Positions 29,955-39,324 of a stretch of 64,000 nt of DNA are shown here, one piece after another. Each line of letters begins with the position of its first letter. Within the stretch, counting starts at the first letter, position 1. Below the pieces are notes generated by a model that saw only the letters and a program-made list of their open reading frames with translations, did no database searches and was not told the origin of the DNA. The stretch covers positions 6,934,207 through 6,998,206 of the forward strand of contig OZ037767.1 of assembly GCA_964035545.1 (NCBI GenBank), in the 5' to 3' direction. This stretch comes from Bugula neritina (lineage: Eukaryota; Bryozoa; Gymnolaemata; Cheilostomatida; Bugulidae). Made by a program: the position numbers and the translations under genes.

Positions 29955-30890
29955 ATTATACATTACGAGGCGTTAAAACAATGCCTTATGTATGGCTTAA
30001 AATTAACAAAAATTCATAGAGGTATAACCTTTAATGAATCGAATAAGTTAAAAAAATATATAAAATTAAATACCGAACTAAGAACTTTAGCTCGAAGCGA
30101 TTTTGAAAAAGATTTCTTTAAGCTAATGAATAATTCCGTGTTCGGTAAAACGATGGAAGATATTCGTAATAGAGTTAACGTTAAATTGGTTACTAGCGAA
30201 AGCGAAGCTAAAAAGTTTACTAATCAACCAAACTTTAAAAGCTTCACTATATTTTCCGAAAATTTAATAGCCGTTCATATGAACGTAACTAAATTAAAGT
30301 TTGATAAACCCGTATATTTGGGAGCCGCAATTTTGGATATTAGTAAAATCCTTATGTATGACTTTCATTACGAGTATATTAAACATAAATATAATAATAA
30401 AGCGCAATTATTATTTACGGATACGGATAGTTTAATGTATCACATAAAAACAGAAGATTTTTATAAAGATATATTACCAGATATTGAAAATAAATTTGAC
30501 ACGAGTAATTATCCTAACAATCACTCGTTACCAACGGGTATAAATAAAAAAATAATAGGTATGTTTAAAGACGAAGCCGGCGGTAAACAAATTACGGAAT
30601 TTGTAGGCCTAAGAGCTAAATTATATTCTTACAAGATGGATGATATAGAAGAGAAAAAATGTAAGGGTATTAATAAAATAACTCGTGATAATCGCATAAC
30701 ATTTGATGATTATAAAGAGTGTTTATTAACGCGGCAGAATCAGCTTAGAACAATGAACGTGTTAAGAAGTCATAAGCATACGATGTACGCTGAAACTATA
30801 AATAAAGTAGCTCTGTCGGCCGAGGATGATAAGAGAATTATACTCGAAGACGGTATAACTACAGTCCCTTACGGTTATATAAATGATTAA
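29955..30890 (+). pseudogene. POLB: Protein-primed DNA polymerase B, 3' part
   Basis: About 310 codons. Palm motif B (NNSVFGKTMED) is near 30125-30160, motif C (FTDTDSLMYHI) near 30415-30450, and the KLY motif (LRAKLYSYKMD) near 30610-30640. Open codons continue upstream of the first ATG (29988) to the retrotransposon boundary, in the same register as the 5' part once one ATTAT is discounted, so no second frameshift exists. The whole gene would have been about 1,216 codons, normal for Polinton PolB. The last 8 bases overlap the protease start. Confidence 0.93.
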
Positions 30891-31296
30891 AATAAAAAAT
30901 ATAAAATTACCGAATAAAGCTCTATCAAATATTGAATTAGAGTTTACGATTAAAAAGTTAAAAATACCATTTTTTAGAGGAGTATTTTCAAGAAACGATT
31001 TACCCGATAAACCGCGTAAAAAAGAGTGCGGTATATTAAATTTAGACGATTTAATGGGTAACGGTACTCATTGGGTAGCTTGGTATAAAAATAACAATAA
31101 AAAATATTATTTTGATAGTTTCGGATTACATCCACCGCTAGAAATAATGAAATATTTAAAACCGCCTATATTTTATAACACCGAACGAGTACAAGAATTC
31201 GGTACCGTTATATGCGGACACTTGTGTTTATATTGGCTTAAAGAAATGTCTAAACAAGAGTCACCTCAATTAATTATAAATAAATTACTTATATAA
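30883..31296 (+). CDS. PRO: Adenain-like cysteine protease (C5/Ulp1 fold)
   Basis: 137 residues. The catalytic triad is visible as H63 (GTHWVAWYK), D78 (YYFDSFG) and C111 (VICGHLCLYWL), with Q104 as the oxyanion residue. The segment PFFRGVFSRNDLP is also typical of the family. It is expected to cleave capsid and core precursors at Gly-Gly sites during virion maturation. It starts inside the polymerase 3' end at TATATAAATG, overlapping it by 8 bases in another frame. All catalytic residues are present. Confidence 0.92.
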   Translation: MIKIKNIKLPNKALSNIELEFTIKKLKIPFFRGVFSRNDLPDKPRKKECGILNLDDLMGNGTHWVAWYKNNNKKYYFDSFGLHPPLEIMKYLKPPIFYNTERVQEFGTVICGHLCLYWLKEMSKQESPQLIINKLLI

Positions 31297-31824
31297 ATGA
31301 GTTCGGTTTATATTTTTGGAAATTCGGCTAAAGCCACTATAATAAATGAAAAACCGTATATTACAAATATCGTAATTCCATCAGAATTTATTTATTACGA
31401 CGGTAGTTCTAGCGGATTCGGAGGTACGTTAATTAAAGATTTTTTAGTTGATGAACCGATTGAAATAACGAATATACTAGTACAATTTTACGGTGAACAA
31501 GCTCACAATACTAAAGAACTTTATTGGACTGATAAGCGAATAGGCTTACAAGTTCGAAATAGCGCTGAAATATTCGGAGTATCCGATGAAAATACTTTTT
31601 ATGATATAAGCGGTAGCGAACATAATCTCCCGTTTAGCGAAATAAGCGTTAATAAAGTTATTGAAGCTAATAAAAACTTTTCAATATCAATAGCGCTATC
31701 AAAAACTTATCCTAGTCATAAACCTAGCGACGTAATTTTAACCGATACTCCCGCTAGTGAAATAACCGCCGCGGCGTTACCTTTTCATTACGTATTAGTA
31801 AAACTTTATTATAATTATAAATGA
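31297..31824 (+). CDS. Beta-rich paralogue 2, putative vertex/attachment protein
   Basis: 175 residues starting MSSVYIFGNSAKA. It aligns along its length with the next gene and, more weakly, with the minus-strand protein at 10841-11329: PIEIT, ELYWTDKRIGLQVRNS, YDISGSEHNLPFS, YPSHKPSDVILTDTP, ALPFHYVLVKLYYNYK. The conserved N-terminal VYxFG peptide is shared with the fibre-like protein. Start motif TATATAAATG sits right after the protease stop. Its stop overlaps the next start as ATGA, and the coding sequence for NYK supplies TATAAATG to the next gene. Exact fold unknown. Confidence 0.7.
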   Translation: MSSVYIFGNSAKATIINEKPYITNIVIPSEFIYYDGSSSGFGGTLIKDFLVDEPIEITNILVQFYGEQAHNTKELYWTDKRIGLQVRNSAEIFGVSDENTFYDISGSEHNLPFSEISVNKVIEANKNFSISIALSKTYPSHKPSDVILTDTPASEITAAALPFHYVLVKLYYNYK

Positions 31825-32342
31825 ATATTTATAAATTTAGTAAAGTCGATATAACGACTAATAAAGCGTATATTACGAGTATTATACCTAAACACGAATT
31901 TTATTATTACGAAGATATTAATAGCTTTACGGTAGATTTAATTAATGATTATTTAGTCGATAAATCTATAGAAATAACGCACGCGTTAATACAATTTTAT
32001 AACGAAAGTTCACCTAATAATAAAACGAAAGAATTATATTGGACTGATAAAAAATTAGGTTTACATATTCGTAATAGCGTAAATCCATTTGACGAATCTA
32101 AAGAAAATATATTTTATACTATTAGCGGTGCTGAACATAATGTTCCGTATAGTAAAATAAATATTAATAAAATTGTTAACGCTAATAATAATTTTTCGTT
32201 TACAATAGCTCTTTCGAATAATTATCCGAGTCATAAACCTAATGACGTAATCCTTGTTAATACACCGAGTGAAGACGCTACTAATACACTACCTTTTGAT
32301 TACGTATATTTAAAACTTTATTATAATAGTTTAACTAATTAA
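31821..32342 (+). CDS. Beta-rich paralogue 3, putative vertex/attachment protein
   Basis: 173 residues starting MNIYKFSKVDITT, roughly half identical to the preceding gene, with the same ELYWTDKKLGLHIRNS, YTISGAEHNVPYS and YPSHKPNDVILVNTP blocks. Unlike its two paralogues it ends YYNSLTN rather than YYNYK, so the overprinted TATAAATGA is lost. What follows is only a truncated fibre gene, which fits loss of the need for that promoter. It is a recent duplicate of the neighbouring gene. Confidence 0.7.
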   Translation: MNIYKFSKVDITTNKAYITSIIPKHEFYYYEDINSFTVDLINDYLVDKSIEITHALIQFYNESSPNNKTKELYWTDKKLGLHIRNSVNPFDESKENIFYTISGAEHNVPYSKININKIVNANNNFSFTIALSNNYPSHKPNDVILVNTPSEDATNTLPFDYVYLKLYYNSLTN

Positions 32343-32348
32343 AAAATT

Positions 32349-32542
32349 ATTATTAATGCTTTCGAGTGATGGTAATATTGTAGAAACGGATATAAATATT
32401 TCAGATCTTATTACAATAAATAATATAAATAATTACGCTATTCCTAAATTACAAGGAGCAGTTGGTAATAAATTAGTTTTATCAACGAATGATGGAGATA
32501 TAACCGAATCTACTGAATCTTTACCAACATTTCCAAGTTATG
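32349..32542 (+). pseudogene. Truncated fibre-like gene (C-terminal 64 codons) in the right TIR
   Basis: The frame 32356-32550 encodes exactly the last 64 residues of the left-end fibre-like protein, because the TIR begins inside that gene. The N-terminal anchor, fibre-base motif and promoter are missing and the ATG is an internal methionine codon. It is a by-product of the TIR boundary, not an independent gene. Confidence 0.85.
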
Positions 32543-32846
32543 ACGTTTAAACACTAAATTATTATATTCTTAACGTATAATAATTTATTATCTTACTAAT
32601 AGTATCGTATTGTGAGCTAGAACCATCCACCCTAAAAATATTTTTTTTCTTATTTTAAAAAAAATATTTTTCTAAATAAAATTTATAATATTACACTACT
32701 TTTTTATAATATTACACTACTTTTTCATAATATTACTAATAGAGTAGTAGCAGGTGGATGCGTCCTGGATCACTCTTCTGACACTGGCGAGTCGAAGACT
32801 CGACGGTGGAAGAAGAGTGAGCCAGGACCATCCACCTGCTACTACT
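32349..32846. repeat. Polinton right TIR (498 bp)
   Basis: This is the inverted copy of 9772-10269, with the same terminal palindrome (32741-32846), subterminal repeats and fibre-gene 3' end. It ends CTGCTACTACT before AATGCA. Confidence 0.95.
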
Positions 32847-32852
32847 AATGCA
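32847..32852. repeat. Polinton target site duplication, right copy (AATGCA)
   Basis: The second copy of AATGCA, followed by AAGTGATAAAGTTGCTTG as in the uninterrupted sites at 48088 and 63448. Confidence 0.97.
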
Positions 32853-33049
32853 AAGTGATAAAGTTGCTTGATTTAAAGAGATGATTACTCCCAGTCAATA
32901 AGATTTCGAAAGTCAGATTGTTAAATTAAGTATGTAATTGAAGAATATTATTGTGACCTAGCTTTATGTTACACGATAGAAGTTTAGTGATGATGTAATG
33001 ATTTCTATTGGATGTCATCAGCTTCTAGTTACAACCTACATGATTTGGG

Positions 33050-33057
33050 TATATAAG
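33050..33057 (+). promoter_or_regulatory. TATA box of Kunitz gene A
   Basis: TATATAAG, 117 bp before the start codon, conserved at 48284 and 63644. The Polinton end lies about 200 bp upstream. Confidence 0.65.
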
Positions 33058-33166
33058 GATGAAAATTACTGAAGTAGATAGTATAACATTTTAAATTGTT
33101 ACCTAAGATAGTAATATCTACTCTATTGCTATAACTATTTAAAATAAATTAAAAATATCTATAATT

Positions 33167-34956
33167 ATGGACATTTGCATATTTATTGTTTTTATAGCGT
33201 TTATAACCTTGTTGCAAGTGAGGGTTACACAGGGATCTGGTATGTAAACCACATACATTTACTGTTTTTGCTATTGTAAAATTTATATGTAGATTTTATG
33301 TATCAATGTATTACTTCAATGGTGTTAAATAATGTTGAATAACCTGAATGTAAGTTTCATGAGCTTTTATTTCTATGCACTTTGATTACATCATGATTTT
33401 ATGAACTAGGTTTAATGTGTGTATAAAGACATTACCAATTGCCTTGTTAGATATTATTGTATCCCAAGCACTAATATATAATATATGATCTATACCACTG
33501 TATTATATTTAAAGGAAAGAGATGTCTCCAGCCCAAAGATGAAGGAGTCTATCGACCTCATAGTATACAGCTACGCTACTACTATGATGCAATCGGCAGC
33601 AAGCAATGCCACTCCTTCATTTATTACGGGTCAGGAGGAAACAGCAACAACTTCATGTGAGTGTGTTCTTTTATTTCTGCCTCTATACTATTCGTAATTG
33701 TTTGTAAAAATCAGGGTTTTTGAAAATGTAATAATAAATCATATATCATACTTCATGAAAAAATTATATATATATTTAAAATTTCAAAAAGATTATGTGA
33801 AGTGGAATTAAAACATTTAAGTTTTATATATTCCACAAGCTGTATAGGAAGTACTTAACCAAGTTACACATTGGAAATAGTTGTTAAGATTTGGAGTTAT
33901 TGTCTCTAATCATAAAAATCTATTGAGTGCTCATAAGATTCAGAGTTCACAGAGCAGTTGGGACTGAAATAATTTGTATCTTGCTTATGTTCATTCACGC
34001 AACAAACTTATAGAATTTCAGTCCTCCAAAATTCATGGTTATTTTATGCTTTGATATGCAGGTAGAATCACAATGGTTGCAATGCTTTACATTAATGTCA
34101 TGCTTTTTCTAAGTAAAGTGATATTTCATTACAATAGCTTTGAACGAGTCTGTGACAATAAGTGTAGTTACTCTACAGCCTTGTGCGTTCTCCCTAAAGA
34201 GGAGGGAAATGGGAGTGGCCACCATCTCAGGTTCTTCTACAATCCTTCCACCAGAACCTGTGAAAGCTTTTATTATAAAGGCTCCAATGGCAATGCAAAC
34301 AAGTTTCAGTAAGAAAATATTTGACTCCAAATTCATACTTTTAGTTTGAATAAGTCTTATTAAATGACTATATTTTGAATGAAAATCATTCAAAGTAACA
34401 GTTTGGAGATTCAAGTATCATGCATTTGGCATACAACTCCAAACTGTTGATCTGCAAGCCTTCTATAAATCATACATTATTTTCTTTTAGGAGAAAGTCG
34501 GACTGCATCTCTCGGTGCAGGAGTAACTTGAGACAGGTTTGTCACAGCGGACAGCTGAACCTTGACTACTGTTTAACCCACCATCAACCCTGGTATTACC
34601 ACAGTATGTCAGGTAGATGTGAAGTTCTCCGTCAAGGTCGTTGCAATCGGGATGATAATCGATTTGAGTGAGTTTGCAACACTTTAGTAGTTTATGGACC
34701 ATTAGAAGCAGTTTAACTAATTGTGACTTATCTTAATTCTAATATTTATTCAAAATTGTAATTTTCATCTATATATTTTTATACTAAAAATCATTTTTTC
34801 TAGTATAATGCAAAATGCACACACATGCTTTGCTTACATTGATATGATGTGCATGCCTGAATTATTATCTTATTTTAAACTGTTTATGTTCCTGTTTATA
34901 AATGTAGAACTGAAGAAGAGTGTGAATTGACCTGCAACTATCCTACAGATGATTAA
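33167..34956 (+). CDS. Secreted triple-Kunitz protein, copy A (5 exons)
   Basis: Exons 33167-33239, 33515-33656, 34138-34308, 34491-34667 and 34908-34956, all with GT..AG introns, sum to 612 bp (203 residues) in one frame. Exon 1 is a signal peptide (MDICIFIVFIAFITLLQVRV). Three Kunitz domains follow, each crossing one intron after the conserved NNF-like motif. Domains 1 and 2 keep Cys5, 30, 51 and 55 but lack both Cys14 and Cys38; domain 3 has all six. Kunitz domains inhibit serine proteases or, in some venoms, block channels; the P1 region of the first two is altered, so classical inhibition by them is doubtful. Function unknown. Confidence 0.88.
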
Positions 34957-36688
34957 CCTGAAGTAGTCGAACTCTATTTATCACATTATAAATATAATTA
35001 CATATTACACATAATATATTGCACATGCAATATAAATAATTAGTATATGCACATAGCATGTGCTAAAGTTGTCATTAACTTATTTTTTACCTTTAGTAAC
35101 ATACTGCTTGCTATAATATTTTTAGACTGACATGTTTTACTACTAACATCATACTATAGTGTTTTTACAATAATCACCTGTTTTCTAGAATGTTTATTGT
35201 ATAAACTTAATAGCCTTTACAACATTCTGAGTCACTAGATTGTTCTGGAAGGACTTGGTTTGTGAGTTTAGTAGTATATAACAGCAATATTGCTGGCAAG
35301 TAAACTTTTACACGTGTATTATATAATCGGTATAATAAGTATAATATATTTAAAATGTTAAACATTTCCTATTTTCTACTGCTGATAAGCTAATTCAGAG
35401 CAAATGTAATCTACTTGAGTAATTTTTTCAAATAAATTCTAGGGCAGAAGATTGTTCTGGAAGGATTTTGCTTACAGTTTTAGTAATATTGAAGCTATAT
35501 ATAAAGTTTGTGGGGTCCATCATGTCATGACTCCTAATCTGTATAAGTAATATAGTATACTTTAAAACACAAAAACCTCTTTCATTCTTTACTAATGCAG
35601 TGCAGTGCAAGTATAATTTACATAACTAACAAGCTATTGATATGCTTCATGAGTCTAAGAAAAGTTTATTTACTTTCAAAAAATTATTCTAAAAAGTTTT
35701 TTGAAGTTGCTTCTAGAAAATGAAAAAGATATTAAAAGGTTCTGAACATCTTTAAAGTTTGAATTTTTAAGAAATAATTTAAAAGCATGATGTCAATTTG
35801 GTGGTGCAAATTTTGCTTGCCAATAATTTCTAGGAATTACAAGAAATGGCTATAATCAAATAATTAATTAAGTTTGCCTATACTAATATGTTTTGACACA
35901 TGAAAATACACTGCAATCAGTCCCTCACACGGTGTTGCAGCTTGATTATTTAATAATTACCAGATGATATAGTCTTAAAAGCTCTATCAGAAACTGATGT
36001 GAAAAGTTGAGTAGTTGGCAAAATAGAGGTAGGTACAGTAATTGAGAAATAGAGAAAAGCCTGTGTTCTAGATTAGAAGTGTAGCATAAGAAGTTATGTT
36101 GCCGCAAGAATTTCAACCCGCACCCCAAACCAAAGTTTAATAATAAAATTGACGAACTCAGGATATCTCAATTTCTCCACTACTGCTCCTAAATTAGGTG
36201 TAAATGCAAATATGATTAAATAATTTTAGCAACATTTTAAAACTTTTATCATCTTCTTAGTAAAAAAGGTAAATACTTATTGTTTTATTCAACGCACATG
36301 CAAGTTTTTTTTTATTATACATGATTTATTTTAATTCAACGCCACAACAACCACTCCTCATATAAAGAATTAACAAAATAATCATTTATGTTCAAAGAAT
36401 AAATTGTATTTGCAAATCTAAGAATGCATCTGAAAGCATAATTGTATAAAAATAGTACCCTACCATTAAAAATACATTGTAACTTGTAATACATTTTAAA
36501 TGATGCAAGCACAAATGAATCTTTTTAAAAATGAGATAAAAATATTTTTGAATAAGTAGCAAAATAGATTCTAATATATCACAGGTTATTGTTCAAAATT
36601 ACGAGCTGTATAAAATGTGGTAGAAAATGTATATACATGTATATCATTATATATAAATATTTCTGAAGAAAAAGATGATGTTTTATTT

Positions 36689-36691
<3 letters not shown>
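34957..36691. other. Intergenic host DNA, unit A
   Basis: 3' flank of the Kunitz gene, AT-rich, with a partially repeated TTGTTCTGGAAGGA segment at 35240 and 35452. Closely matched in unit B (50166-51866). No gene seen. Confidence 0.6.
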
Positions 36692-36787
<96 letters not shown>

Positions 36788-36791
36788 CATG

Positions 36792-36849
<58 letters not shown>

Positions 36850-36854
36850 TATAT
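36692..36854. repeat. TA microsatellite, unit A
   Basis: Interrupted (TA)n with GTATATATACATG variants. The corresponding tract in unit B (51866-52094) is about 65 bp longer. Confidence 0.95.
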
Positions 36855-36955
36855 TAACTGTTCTTGATAAACAGGGTAGAAACTAAAATCAAACAAAACT
36901 TCCCATTCAGCCAGCTAACTAAATAAATATGACAATAGTATGTTACATGTTATTA

Positions 36956-39324
36956 TTAGCAATCTCCATAGAAATCCTGCTCCTTTGCTTCTCTAATTGC
37001 TTTGTTCGTGCAGCACAAGAGCTTTTTAAAATTTTCCATCTTGATTGATTCACAAGAAGTCGCGGAGTTTTCACCGTCTCCACATGTACTTTCAAACTGT
37101 TGAAAAATAACTATTGTAATAGTATTGTACAGTATAGGTTAGAGCGTTTGCAGCTAATAACAACAAAATCATAGGCTCAAACCCCAGTAAAAAACGTCGT
37201 GATGTTAGAAAAAGCATCCAGTCATAACTGCTTCGGTGCCACATATGAATAACTGTCCTTAGCCTGCTTTAAAAAGCCTTTCCATGAGGGATTTCTCACA
37301 GGGATGGTGACTATAAACTTGTGTGAGTTTTATTATCATACAATTTCAATATATCAATAATACAACATATCAACATTCCATAATTTGCAAATTATGAGAA
37401 ACAATAACTTAGTAAATAATTGTAGTACTCTAAAATATTCCATATAAGTGTTGTGTCTGTGTAATGGCCCGTGTGGTGTAATGGCTAGTGTGACCCCTTG
37501 CAAGTTGGAGGTTTTGGGTTCGAATCCCAGTGGAGACAAAATTATTTCATAACAGTATAGTTTCAATCTGCACAGTTCGCACAGTTTGGTCAACACCAAT
37601 TCATTGAGAAAATCAGAGTGAGTTCGGTGCAAATTGATATTTGAATAATTCGCCTTCATTTTACAGCTAATGCCAACAGTTATTCTTCTTTACATGACCA
37701 CTGAAAACATCTTTTTATTTTATAATGATTATGAAATGCTGTCAAATTTTTACAGTTTACCAACTTTATGACAGTGATTATTGGAAAACTGGGAGAATCA
37801 CAAAAATCTGACACAATTGTTGAAAAACTTTCATTTCTATATAATTTAGTTTTTATAATAAGAAAGTTACATTTAATAACCAATATTACGGCATAGAGTT
37901 TGCTAACTTGACTATACTGAGTATTGTGTAACCAAAGACTCGACTATATGGAGGTTGACAAGGTTAACTCAAAGCTTCATTCTGTCCTAAACTCTACTAT
38001 TGACAAGAAAACAATATAACTTACATTACTGCATCTGATAGAAGATGTTGCAGTGTCATCCACTACTCTCTTTAATGAACTAATTCGCTGTTTTAGTACA
38101 TTCACTTTGGAACTGAATTGTGAATTACTGCGTAGCATCGAAGCTAGTCTATTAGTTGGACAGTGAAAGAGGCAATAAATATTCTCCAATTGACGACTGT
38201 AGTTGTTAGTGTGACTGCTCATCTAAAGTTAGTAACATAATTTATAACAGCTGCTGTTGCCTGACGAACATCTATTCTCTTACAATTAAGATTACAATAC
38301 AAAAAGTTTGAATTTAATTCGGACCAGGTATTGCTCAAAATTTACAATTCTTATTGTAGTATGATACCCGCATATAGGCTACAGTTTCTTCAGCTTTTGA
38401 CCTCTGATAAAAATAAACAGCCAACAAACATGAGTAATTTAGTTTGCATTATAAAGTCATAAAATGTTTTCAGTTTTAAGCCTATAATTTAGGTCACTAA
38501 AAATATATCGTTTAGACAAAATTAGAGTCACCATTGAAGTGCAGCAGAAAATTTTTTTTCAGGCTTCTGAAATTTCTGCGCTTTACATAACCATGTTATT
38601 TGCAGTAAGGCAATAATGAATGTCATTTACTTACAATTGCAAAATCCAAGCCCCGACAACTGCTGTAATTGCTAACTCCTCTCTGGCTATTAAACCTTCT
38701 ATACTATTAAATAATTACAAAATACTGTGTGAAAATTGATGAAGCTTAGAATCAACATAACTGCAGTTCTATTGAATTTTAAACATTTTTATTTAATGGT
38801 GCAATAGTTTAATTTAGACAAGTAGATATATATACTATTGCATAGATATAATTCATTACAGTTCATTATATATAGAAGCTTCCATTGAAACAGGAATACA
38901 ACATAATTTATAAAACATTTGCTAGCAGTTGTACTTACATATGGCTCTAAAATATCGTCTTGGAGTATAGAAAGAATAAACTCGTCACTAGTTGTGTAAG
39001 AATCAAATATTGCTCTTCTCGTTCCATTATTGAAATTCTCAAAGAATGGTGAAAATGTTGATGATCTTTTATAGCGATTTCTGCTTTTCAAACTGCTTAA
39101 AAATAGAATTATATAAGGTATATACAATATATTTAAAATTACAAACATAATTCTCTTATTTATAGTTGTTTAAGAATTATAAAAAGTAAAATTTGACTCA
39201 AACTATAAAAAAAAATTGAGCTTGAAAACTTACCTGATCAAATTAGATTCCAGTGGCAATCCATCGAGTAACAATAATTGTACACTCATGCAAAAGTATA
39301 CTTTCAAAATATTCTTCGTTCGTG
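36956..39324 (-). CDS. Multi-exon gene for a small Cys-containing, probably secreted protein, copy A
   Basis: Minus-strand exons with consensus sites: 39324-39234, 39092-38939, 38682-38635, 38222-38025, 37096-36956 (stop). Donors read GTAAGT throughout and phases agree. The first visible exon codes a hydrophobic stretch (ILKVYFCMSVQLLLL) that may be a signal peptide; its ATG or an earlier exon could start the protein. The rest is mostly helical and polar with about eight cysteines, ending FESTCGDGENSATSCES and a CC pair. I do not recognise the family. All five exons are conserved in unit B, including phase, with one in-frame codon loss there. The gene model is inferred from splice signals only. 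Confidence 0.6.
37138..37325 (+). repeat. SINE copy inside an intron of the minus-strand gene, unit A
   Basis: It begins GGTTAGAGCGTTTGCAGC and contains AGCATCCAGTCATAACTGC and GAGGGATTTCTCACAGGG. The same copy is at 52378-52565, so it pre-dates the duplication. Confidence 0.7.
37465..37540 (+). repeat. tRNA-like sequence, unit A
   Basis: GTGTGGTGTAATGGCTAGTG resembles box A and GGGTTCGAATCCC is a perfect T-arm/box B. The acceptor arms pair poorly and the anticodon stem has only four good pairs, so a functional tRNA is unlikely. Equivalent at 52683-52757. Confidence 0.45.

Larger units (their letters stand above)
9772..32846. mobile_element. Polinton/Maverick (adintovirus-like) element with nested BEL/Pao insertion
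   Basis: The element is bounded by 498-bp TIRs beginning AGTAGTAGCAGG and by the 6-bp duplication AATGCA. It is 23,075 bp as found and about 14.6 kb without the nested retrotransposon and one ATTAT, slightly short for Polintons (usually 15-20 kb). It carries the defining set: protein-primed PolB, retroviral-type integrase with chromodomain, A32/FtsK-like ATPase, adenain-like protease, PX and probable capsid genes. CpG is frequent in it but scarce in flanking host DNA. Two lesions are visible: the LTR insertion in polB and an A10 frameshift in the minor capsid gene. Everything else reads open. Confidence 0.97.

Noticed and set aside
32356-32550. Independent 64-residue gene at the right end
   Set aside because: It is the 3' end of the left fibre gene duplicated by the TIR; its ATG is internal and lacks the promoter motif.
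36579-36896. Tyr-Ile repeat proteins at TA tracts (also 51753-52136 and 59031-59806)
   Set aside because: Low-complexity translation of TA microsatellites on both strands.
37465-37540. Functional tRNA gene
   Set aside because: Good box B, but poor acceptor-stem pairing and anticodon stem; better explained as a tRNA-derived relic.
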